A stretch of DNA of 64,000 nt from an uncultured Candidatus Melainabacteria bacterium. Its GTDB lineage: Bacteria > Cyanobacteriota > Vampirovibrionia > Gastranaerophilales > Gastranaerophilaceae. Under the pieces are notes generated by a model. That model made no database searches. It saw only the letters and a program-made list of their open reading frames with translations, and was not told the DNA's origin. Where the stretch lies: the NCBI GenBank assembly GCA_947570135.1, contig CANOTP010000003.1, positions 200,292 to 264,291 of the forward strand, in the 5' to 3' direction. Within the stretch, counting starts at the first letter, position 1. Every line of letters begins with the position of its first letter. A program made the position numbers and the translations under genes. Of this stretch, positions 33,331 to 40,432 are shown piece after piece.

Positions 33331-35034
33331 TTAATTAACTCTGTTTCTGCCGTTTTCTTTTGCATTATACAACCTTTTGTCGGCTGATTCAATAAGTTCT
33401 TTCGGAGTCATCCCGTCTTGTCCGTAAGATGCTACTCCAAGGCTTATTGTAACATTGCTTTCTTTACCGTTTGTAAGCTTACATTTTTTTGATGCTACAA
33501 GGTTACAAAGTTTGTTTGCAATATTAACGGCTTCCTCATATTTTGTGTTCGGGAGGATGATACTCATTTCTTCTCCTCCGTATCTGCATACTATATCGGC
33601 AGAACGAACGTTTTTCTTTAATTCAAACGCAACTTGTCTTAACACGGCATCTCCCGATTGGTGTCCGAAGTTGTCGTTAAACTTTTTGAAAAAGTCGATA
33701 TCAATAATAATAAGTGATAGCGGACTTTCGTATCTTGAGGCGTGAGATACCTGATTTTGAAGTTGTTCCTGGAAGTATCTGTGATTATATAACTCCGTCA
33801 GACCGTCTGTTGTCGCAAGTTTATACTGAGTGTCAAAGTCGCGTGATTTTATTAAGTATTTAACAATTACCGTAACTATAAACGCGAACAGCGCAAACGT
33901 AAGCGGCGCAACGATGTTTAGCCAAATATTATTAAATCTCATAGCATAATACGTAAACATCACGTAAACTGCGTAAATTGTCATTGATAACCCGAATGCT
34001 ACAGGCATGGATTGCAGTCTTAATACCGCAAGTATTGTTAAGAGTGCAAGCGCGATTGCCGTAAAAATATTTACCCAGACAGGAGCTTTTCGGATAATAC
34101 TTCCGTCTAACAAGTTATTTACATAAGTTGCCTGAACTTCAACCCCCGGGTAAACCTTATCAATAGGAACGGTTTTTATATCAAACAAACTTGCCGCTGT
34201 TGCCCCGAAATATACGATTTTGTTTTCAAAGTTATAAGCTGAAGTGTCATTATTTTCAACAGCTTTTAAAAGTTTATATAATGGAATATTTTCAAAAGTT
34301 CCCGCAGGTCCGTACCAGTTTAAGATAACTTCAGAGCTGTTTATCGGGATATCCAAATGTTTTTTGGCATGTGTTGCAACAAGCAACCCAAGCTGCGGAT
34401 AGTAATTATCTTGGTATTTCAAAAATAACGGCATTGAACGAAGAACCCCGTCATCTGAGCGCGCAACATTTATCATTCCAATGTTAGATGTTGCGTCTAG
34501 TATCCCGTCTAAGATTACACGGCAGTTGGAAAATTCCATAAATTCATCATCTGCTTCAATCGGTTTCGGGTTAGCAAGCTTATCAGGCAATACAGGCGGA
34601 ACCCTCAAGTCCTCAGGCTGATTATCTAAGTTCATTGCCGTAAACACGTTATCGTATTTTTTAAAGACGTCAATTAACTTTGAATCAGCATCCGCGCTGC
34701 TTTTGATTGATTTTACAAACATCAGGTCAAATGCGATACTTGTCGGGTTGGTCTTTTCTATATAATCGACGGCTTTTGCGTAAATATCGCGGCGAAGCGG
34801 CCATTCTCCGTACTTATCAAGGATATACTCGTAACTCGCGTCATCAATCGCAATAATTACAATGTCTTTGTTGTTATGACGGTGTCCCGAATTTGCAAGA
34901 ACACTTTGTCTGATATCGAAAGTTCGGTCTTCCGTTGCGGATAAAAATTTAAAAAAACTGCCGTTTTTCAGTCCCAATAAAAGCAGTATGACAAATATTG
35001 AAATCCACAATGTGTATAAAAATTTTTTTAACAT
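33331..35034 (-). CDS. CHASE2-GGDEF diguanylate cyclase
   Basis: 567 aa. An N-terminal membrane helix is followed by an extracytoplasmic CHASE2 sensor (about 35-310, with FDIRQSVLANSG and IVIIAIDDASYEYI). Then come three membrane helices (about 320-400) and a GGDEF domain. The active-site loop is GGEEM, preceded by RSADIVCRY so that the RxxD inhibitory site is present 5 residues upstream. It should make cyclic di-GMP from GTP in response to an external signal. First gene of a minus-strand run with the STAND-TPR protein and rsmG. Confidence 0.92.
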   Translation of the reverse strand: MLKKFLYTLWISIFVILLLLGLKNGSFFKFLSATEDRTFDIRQSVLANSGHRHNNKDIVIIAIDDASYEYILDKYGEWPLRRDIYAKAVDYIEKTNPTSIAFDLMFVKSIKSSADADSKLIDVFKKYDNVFTAMNLDNQPEDLRVPPVLPDKLANPKPIEADDEFMEFSNCRVILDGILDATSNIGMINVARSDDGVLRSMPLFLKYQDNYYPQLGLLVATHAKKHLDIPINSSEVILNWYGPAGTFENIPLYKLLKAVENNDTSAYNFENKIVYFGATAASLFDIKTVPIDKVYPGVEVQATYVNNLLDGSIIRKAPVWVNIFTAIALALLTILAVLRLQSMPVAFGLSMTIYAVYVMFTYYAMRFNNIWLNIVAPLTFALFAFIVTVIVKYLIKSRDFDTQYKLATTDGLTELYNHRYFQEQLQNQVSHASRYESPLSLIIIDIDFFKKFNDNFGHQSGDAVLRQVAFELKKNVRSADIVCRYGGEEMSIILPNTKYEEAVNIANKLCNLVASKKCKLTNGKESNVTISLGVASYGQDGMTPKELIESADKRLYNAKENGRNRVN

Positions 35035-35074
35035 AATCCAACCCTCGCCGATAAGCAGATTTTAAGGTTTCTCC

Positions 35075-35245
35075 TTATTCTTCTACCCCTTTAGTATAGT
35101 TTAACATTGTGATGTTGGCAAGGATGTTTTTTACGATGAATTTTTGTTCAAGAATTTTGTTGTTAAGCTTCAGGATTTCTGTTGCGTAAGACAACTCGTC
35201 AGGGTGCGTAAGATAACGTAATAAACATTGCTCGTGTAAATTCAT
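35075..35245 (-). CDS. Small hypothetical protein (56 aa)
   Basis: An intact 56-codon frame beginning MNLHEQCLLRYLTHPDELSY and ending TKGVEE, with agga 9 bases before the ATG. Predicted all-helical. It lies 40 bases upstream of the diguanylate cyclase on the same strand and could be its operon partner. Family not recognised. Confidence 0.5.
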   Translation of the reverse strand: MNLHEQCLLRYLTHPDELSYATEILKLNNKILEQKFIVKNILANITMLNYTKGVEE

Positions 35246-35277
35246 CGTATAAATTCCTATAAAATCTTTTGTTTGTC

Positions 35278-35298
35278 ATTCTGAACTCGATTCAGAAT
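35278..35298. repeat. Lone hairpin of the dispersed repeat family
   Basis: ATTCTGAA-ctcga-TTCAGAAT, preceded by gtc. It is the same hairpin style as at 8919 and 59428, without the CCCCTTACGGG core. Confidence 0.5.
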
Positions 35299-35356
35299 CT
35301 GTAATAGTGATAACTGTTTTATTATGTCAAATTTGAAGAAAAATTAAATCAACCTT

Positions 35357-35581
35357 TTAAAGAATTTGAATAAAATTTTCTAATACGATTATATGATGCG
35401 ATAGCTGTTCGGCAGGGTTGTTTTTTAGTAAATAATCGTTTATATTATCATCAGCTAGAAGCTCCGAGATAGACTTTGGTCCATTCTCGGATGAAATATT
35501 TTGAGATGGTGAACCGTCACTCAAAAGCTTCCTAGCTTTTTTATTAAAAAGCGGGGCGGGATTTAATTCCGCCCCGCTTGG
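35357..35581 (-). pseudogene. Orphan C-terminal fragment downstream of the toxin-like gene
   Basis: Directly after the stop of the toxin-like gene (35582-35584) the same frame stays open for 74 codons to a TAA at 35357-35359. It has no ATG. It includes NDYLLKNNPAE, and its DNA (35409-35448) is 39/40 identical to 36063-36102 inside the gene. It therefore looks like a remnant of a duplicated C-terminal module. Two hairpins (35523-35540 and 35549-35579) lie within it. Confidence 0.5.
35549..35579 (-). terminator. GC-rich terminator after the toxin-like gene
   Basis: AAGCGGGGCGG (35549-35559) pairs with CCGCCCCGCTT (35569-35579), followed on the minus strand by a T-rich run. A second hairpin AAAAGCT/AGCTTTT lies at 35523-35540. 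Confidence 0.8.
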
Positions 35582-37057
35582 TTATCTTGAACGATAATAA
35601 CCTTTGACTTTTGTGCCGTCGGCTCTTGTGTAACCTTCAACATACACAGCTCCGCTGCTGTTTTGAAGTTCATTGTTACTTGGAATCCCTATGGTTCCCA
35701 ATTGGGCATTGATTTCTTGTTCAGAGTTTGAATATTCATCGTTTGACATATTGTCAATATCTTCTCTTGTATAAATTTTATTGTTTCCTGATAGCGGATT
35801 TTTGAATCCTGAAAAGTCTTTTGTTTGTGGAGTAATTAGACCGCGTTGAAGTTGATTTCTTATAGCGTGTTCGTGAGTATCAAATTCTTGTTGGGACATT
35901 TTTCCTATCTCATCAGGAGTGAAGATTTTTTCTTGAGCTTCTGTATTATTATATTCAATACCCGCTTTAAATAGCGGAGAATATTCTTTTGCAGGGACAT
36001 TAGTCGGAGTATCCAGATTTTTTATGGCAAGACCTGTGGTGGTTATTTTGTCATTTAGCCACTCGGCAGGGTTGTTTTTTAGCAAATAATCGTTTATATT
36101 ATATTTAATTCCCAAGTCGGGCAAAGGAATTCTGTTTGTCTGAGTGATTGTATCCGAAGTTAGTAGTACAGGATCAGCTTGGGGATTTTTTATTTTATCA
36201 TAATTTCTATATGTACTTGTAACCCAGTTTCTTTTTATATTACTTCCATTTTCAGGTTTATAGTTTTGTCTGACTGCAATCTCATCTATATTATTTGAGA
36301 GATAGACTCTATCAATATGTCCTTTTTTATTAAAAGATTTTCCTTCTTTTATTATATTAGGAATATTTTTTACAAAATTTTCAGTATTAATACCTTGGCT
36401 GTTTCTTCTTTTAATAATATGTTGAAGTCCGAAGTTTGAATTTCCCCAAGGTAAATCAAAGTTTCCAATACCTTGTTTATTAAATACATTAGGAACAAAG
36501 CCTCGTTGATGATCCATAAGTGTTTTTATTGCAAGTTCAGGATTCCCGCTTGCTTTTCTCCAAGGAATCCCCCAATATTTGCGCATTTGGTTTATTCCTT
36601 TAGTTTCTGCGGCTCTGGCTTTTGATACTAATTTCCCTATTGCACTACCAACAGCAGCTCCTGCCCAAAATCCGAAAGCAGAATCTTCAAGTGCAGTTTG
36701 AGTCGGGTTTTTGCCTTCCATAAGTCCTCTGCCGTAACCATAAACTGCTCCGTCAATAGCGCTTCCGATTGCACTTGCTGCAATGTCTGTTGTAAATTGT
36801 CTTCCCAGTGTTTTTTGAGCAACTTTTGGTACAACCTGACGTGCAACCGAACCTCCGACACCTCCGACAGGAATCATCACAGCACCTATTTGTAATCCTG
36901 CTCCGATTCTTTGATCTCTGATATACTTTTTTAAATCATCATCTATTGAGTTTCGGTATTTATTACCAGCATCCTCAATTAACCTGACCTTTTGTTCGCG
37001 TGTAAGGTTAGGATTTTTTAGTTCTTTTTCTAATTCTTCAAAAATATTTTGTTGCAT
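35582..37057 (-). CDS. Toxin-like protein with BECR-type nuclease domain candidate
   Basis: 491 aa, no signal peptide. Residues about 1-45 are charged helices. About 50-150 is Gly/Ala-rich and may insert in membranes (GAGLQIGAVMIPVGGVGGSV, FWAGAAVGSAIGKL). Residues about 200-300 contain NFGLQHIIKRR, IPNIIKEGKSF and NWVTSTYRN, which resembles phage-associated Barnase/EndoU/ColicinE5-RelE-like (BECR) nucleases. The final residues GYTRADGTKVKGYYRSR are a known terminal motif of similar proteins. A Shine-Dalgarno (aaagga) precedes the ATG. No obvious immunity gene follows. Assignment is by eye. Confidence 0.5.
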   Translation of the reverse strand: MQQNIFEELEKELKNPNLTREQKVRLIEDAGNKYRNSIDDDLKKYIRDQRIGAGLQIGAVMIPVGGVGGSVARQVVPKVAQKTLGRQFTTDIAASAIGSAIDGAVYGYGRGLMEGKNPTQTALEDSAFGFWAGAAVGSAIGKLVSKARAAETKGINQMRKYWGIPWRKASGNPELAIKTLMDHQRGFVPNVFNKQGIGNFDLPWGNSNFGLQHIIKRRNSQGINTENFVKNIPNIIKEGKSFNKKGHIDRVYLSNNIDEIAVRQNYKPENGSNIKRNWVTSTYRNYDKIKNPQADPVLLTSDTITQTNRIPLPDLGIKYNINDYLLKNNPAEWLNDKITTTGLAIKNLDTPTNVPAKEYSPLFKAGIEYNNTEAQEKIFTPDEIGKMSQQEFDTHEHAIRNQLQRGLITPQTKDFSGFKNPLSGNNKIYTREDIDNMSNDEYSNSEQEINAQLGTIGIPSNNELQNSSGAVYVEGYTRADGTKVKGYYRSR

Positions 37058-37148
37058 GTAAAATCATTCCTTTCTTCAAGGAACAATATTTACTGACTTA
37101 ATTAGCTCGGATAGTTCCTTATTATATCATATCTTAGGGTGTTATGTC

Positions 37149-37189
37149 AATAAAAGCGGGGCGGGATGAAATCCCGCCCCGCTTTTATT
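37149..37189. terminator. Perfect 19-bp terminator hairpin after ctpA
   Basis: AATAAAAGCGGGGCGGGAT (37149-37167) pairs perfectly with 37171-37189 around a 3-base loop. It ends the minus-strand protease transcript. Its GC core is nearly identical to the hairpin at 35549, so the toxin-like gene is bracketed by two related hairpins. Confidence 0.88.
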
Positions 37190-37198
37190 AAATATTTC

Positions 37199-38419
37199 TT
37201 ATTTTTTTACAACGAATGTTCCGTTAGAAAGTTCTTGGGCAACTTCGATTGCTTTTTTCAGTTGAACATCGTTTTTGTTTTTTATATCTTCTTCGGTCAA
37301 TTCAACCACGATATCAGGGGTTATACCTTTTTTATGGATATCTGTGCCGTTTGGAGTCAGGTATTTTTGGATTGTAATATTTATACCTGCGTTATTCGGA
37401 AGTTTGTTGATTTCTTGTACAAGTCCTTTACCAAATGACTGGGTACCAATCAGGACTGCGCGTTTGTTGTCTTTCATTGCGCCTGAGAATATTTCGCTTG
37501 CAGAGGCTGAACCTTTGTTTAAGATTACGACAAGCGGTTTTTTTGTAAGAACACCGCGAGATGCTCTGCTTGTTTCTTTGTAGCCGTCACGGTCAACCGT
37601 ACTAACAATTGAGCCTCCGTCAAGGAACATATCCGAGATGTAAATCGCGTTACTTAATAATCCGCCCGGGTTTGAACGCAAGTCTACGATAAATGCTTTT
37701 TTATCAGGTGAGTTTGTCAGAATTTGTTGAAACTCTTTAGACGCATTTCTGCTGATAAATGAGCTTAACCTGATATAGCCGATATCTTTTGGCATTTTAA
37801 TATTTTCGGGAATCTTTTGTGAAATTGATTTGATTTCGATTTCCGTACGGGTAATTGTATAAGTCTTAGGTTCAGAGTCTTTACGTTTTACAAGTAAGGT
37901 TACTTGAGTGCCTTCTTCTCCACGGATTTGGTCTGCCGCTTTATCTACCGTTATCCCTTTTGTGCTTTTGCCGTCGATTGCAAGGATTTCGTCATCTGCA
38001 AGAAGTCCTGCTTTTTCGGCAGGAGTGTCTTCAATTGGTGCGATAACCATTAACTTGCCGTCTTTTACACCTATTTGAATTCCGATACCTTTTAGAGAAC
38101 CCTTAATTGAACCTGTTTCATCCGCAAATTCTTTAGGGTTTAAGAATTTTGTGTACGGGTCATTTAAGCTTGCAACCATTGTATCAATTGCAACATAAGC
38201 ATCGTCATTTGTTTTTATGACGTTATCATACTTGTGGCGCCATTTGCCCCAGTCTTGTTCATTGTTTGTTTGGTCAACGTATTTTGAGTTGATTAATCGC
38301 CAAACATTGTCATAAAGTTCAATCGGGGTTGATGCGTGAACGTTTGAGCGGATAACCCAGCCAAACATAAAGATAAATACACTTAAAAATATAATACTTT
38401 TTTTCATTAGTTTTCTCAT
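37199..38419 (-). CDS. Carboxy-terminal processing protease (S41, CtpA-like)
   Basis: 406 aa. An N-terminal signal or anchor (about 5-28) is followed by a PDZ domain (about 95-185: LKGIGIQIGVKDGKLMVIAP, AEKAGLLADDEILAIDG) and the S41 domain with IRLSSFISRNASKEF and RSNPGGLLSNAI. The catalytic Ser lies in NKGSASASEIFSGAM and the Lys in GTQSFGKGLVQ. It is a periplasmic processing protease. A ggagg lies 11 bases before the ATG used here. Single-gene unit with a strong terminator. Confidence 0.95.
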   Translation of the reverse strand: MRKLMKKSIIFLSVFIFMFGWVIRSNVHASTPIELYDNVWRLINSKYVDQTNNEQDWGKWRHKYDNVIKTNDDAYVAIDTMVASLNDPYTKFLNPKEFADETGSIKGSLKGIGIQIGVKDGKLMVIAPIEDTPAEKAGLLADDEILAIDGKSTKGITVDKAADQIRGEEGTQVTLLVKRKDSEPKTYTITRTEIEIKSISQKIPENIKMPKDIGYIRLSSFISRNASKEFQQILTNSPDKKAFIVDLRSNPGGLLSNAIYISDMFLDGGSIVSTVDRDGYKETSRASRGVLTKKPLVVILNKGSASASEIFSGAMKDNKRAVLIGTQSFGKGLVQEINKLPNNAGINITIQKYLTPNGTDIHKKGITPDIVVELTEEDIKNKNDVQLKKAIEVAQELSNGTFVVKK

Positions 38420-38528
38420 TCTTATTTACACCTCCAATAATCCCTTCCTTATAACAGACGAAATAAAATAAAAAAAGTTTCATCTGTTGCGGAATTATTA
38501 CTGAGCATATATTAACACATATAAAAAA

Positions 38529-38555
38529 AAATGTGAAATTTTTAATCCCACATTT
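38529..38555 (-). terminator. Terminator after tdk
   Basis: AAATGTG (38529-38535) pairs with CACATTT (38549-38555). On the minus strand it is followed by a run of eight T. It lies 18 bases past the tdk stop. Confidence 0.75.
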
Positions 38556-38573
38556 ATTTGAATATTGTATATA

Positions 38574-39191
38574 TTATTTTCTGTTAAACTGTAAAAGTTT
38601 TAACCCTAATGCTTTTTGTTTAGCTTTAACATCAGGCAGTTCGTAACATTTAATGCATCGAGCTTCGTATGTTTCATCTCCGCCAATCATAATTAAAGGT
38701 GAATTTTTATCAGCAGGATGTCCGTCAATAAGTCTTTGGGTTCTTGTAGCATGTTCGCATCCGCATTTCATACAAACCGCGTGTAATTTATCGACTTTTG
38801 TTGCGATACACATCAACTCGGGCATTGAACCGAACGGTTCTGCTTTAAAGTCAAGTTCCAAGCCTGTTCCGATAACTTTTTTACCTTCGTTCATAAGTTG
38901 TGTAATGACTTTTACGATATTAGAATCAAAGAATTGCAATTCATCAATTGCAACGACTTCTGCATCTTTAACAAAATGCATAATCTCGATTGAATGCTTA
39001 ACTTTAACGGCATCAAGCCATAAGCCGTTTCTTGATTCGATATAATCACCCTTAGCTCGAGTGTCGACATCAGGTGAAATTACCTTAACTTTTTTCTTTG
39101 CAATAATACAGCGTCTTATTCTTCTTAAAAGTTCTTCGGTTTTACCGCAGCTCATAGGACCCGTAATTATTTCAAAACTGTATCCGCTCAT
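38574..39191 (-). CDS. tdk: Thymidine kinase (type II, zinc-binding)
   Basis: Phosphorylates thymidine for salvage. The 205 aa fit the family. Walker A is GPMSCGKTEELLRRI at about 11-25; the Walker B-like IDELQFF is at about 91-97. Zinc ligands come from CMKCGCEHATRTQR and CIKCYE. The lasso segment GGDETYEARC is present. Stand-alone gene. Confidence 0.96.
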   Translation of the reverse strand: MSGYSFEIITGPMSCGKTEELLRRIRRCIIAKKKVKVISPDVDTRAKGDYIESRNGLWLDAVKVKHSIEIMHFVKDAEVVAIDELQFFDSNIVKVITQLMNEGKKVIGTGLELDFKAEPFGSMPELMCIATKVDKLHAVCMKCGCEHATRTQRLIDGHPADKNSPLIMIGGDETYEARCIKCYELPDVKAKQKALGLKLLQFNRK

Positions 39192-39264
39192 TTTTTCTCT
39201 TTTCTCCCAAAAGCATGTTTCTTGATTAATTATATAGCTTAAAAATTTAATTTGGAAGTAATTG

Positions 39265-40065
39265 TTAATGAATGTTATAACCGAATTGTTTATCCAGGAT
39301 TTTGTCTTTTAATTTCTTAAAACCACTACCGTAGAAGTATCTTAGCTGCTCAGGGAATCTTTCATAAACATCTAAAAGATACATGTCATGAACAATAAAT
39401 TCTTTCATCAAAAATGCTATATCTTTGTTTTGAGTCCAAACAACCTGAGATTCAATGCGCCCAAAAACGGATTCTTTATTATCGGCAAGCAGGTAAATCA
39501 TTCTGCTTCCTGTTTGATGTTCGATTTCAGCCGCGCCAGCATGCTTATACACAAGTCCGAACATGTATTCAAAATTTCCGTAGCCTGTTATTTTAATATC
39601 TACTCCGCGATTGTAAGCTTCGGTAATATAATTTTCTACGCGTTTAAAATCCTCTGCCCAGATTTCAAGATAAATAGATTCTTTTGCATCTTTAATGATT
39701 TCTTTTAGTTTTTTTATATTGCTTTCATATCCGGAAATTGAGTGAATTGGTTCATTGTAATTTTCTTTTACATTTGGTAGTTTTTTTTCAAGATAATCTA
39801 TGGTTGAATTAATTTTACGTTTGAATCTTTTAGTTAATTCTTTTGGAGAAATCGGAGTATATTTTTGAGGTTTTTCGTTGGTTGAAAAAACAATAAATTC
39901 AGATTCAAGAGATTTTAAAGCGTCGTAAGCTCTAGCCTGAGGGATATCGGCTATTTGTGATATTTCGTAGCCGGTAGCAGGATATTTTTTTAATAATGCG
40001 ATATAAACTTTTGCTTCATATGAGTTAAAGCCGAATTCTTTAAGCTTTTCAACAAGATTATCCAT
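39265..40065 (-). CDS. TrmB-family transcriptional regulator
   Basis: 266 aa from the ATG at 40065; a TTG 12 codons upstream is possible but less likely. TACAAT at 40073-40078 lies 7 bases before this ATG and no Shine-Dalgarno is visible, so a leaderless start is inferred. The N-terminal winged helix reads LKEFGFNSYEAKVYIALLKK, GYEISQIADIPQARAYDAL. The C-terminal part (about 110-250) fits the TrmB ligand-binding domain with a phospholipase D-like fold (ESIYLEIWAED). It is divergent from the 907-aa protein at 40433, a possible target. Confidence 0.8.
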   Translation of the reverse strand: MDNLVEKLKEFGFNSYEAKVYIALLKKYPATGYEISQIADIPQARAYDALKSLESEFIVFSTNEKPQKYTPISPKELTKRFKRKINSTIDYLEKKLPNVKENYNEPIHSISGYESNIKKLKEIIKDAKESIYLEIWAEDFKRVENYITEAYNRGVDIKITGYGNFEYMFGLVYKHAGAAEIEHQTGSRMIYLLADNKESVFGRIESQVVWTQNKDIAFLMKEFIVHDMYLLDVYERFPEQLRYFYGSGFKKLKDKILDKQFGYNIH

Positions 40066-40224
40066 AGTTTGGATTGTAGCAGAGTTAATTATTTTAGGCA
40101 ATTTCTATAAAATTTGTTAACTTTTGTAACTTATCTTGTTCGATTTCTAAAGATAGTAAATATTTGTGCCGATATAAGAATTAAGTAAAGATTATTATGC
40201 CTAAATTTGGTAGAAAGGACATCT

Positions 40225-40260
40225 ATGAAAATTTGCAAAAGTAGAGGTAAACCTCGATAA
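40225..40260 (+). CDS. Possible 11-residue leader peptide
   Basis: ATG with a good upstream site (agaaagga, 7 bases) encoding MKICKSRGKPR and a stop. It contains the palindrome GAGGTAAACCTC. It lies 172 bases before the 907-aa gene. The 367 bases between the TrmB start (40065) and 40433 otherwise hold only AT-rich sequence. Confidence 0.3.
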   Translation: MKICKSRGKPR

Positions 40261-40432
40261 AAATAAAACTTACTTAACATTTCTTAATGTGGCGTACCCC
40301 TTTGATATTACGCTTTTATATAAGAAGTATATAAAAAGTAAATAAAATTTGTAAATTTTAGATGCTAAAAAACGTTTATAAAATTAAAAAGGAATTTAAT
40401 ACAAGTTTTCTATAAGAAAGGATGAAGACATT

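Noticed and set aside
35357..35581. Remnant as an intact immunity gene
   Set aside because: No start codon and it duplicates part of the toxin-like gene; better seen as a fragment.
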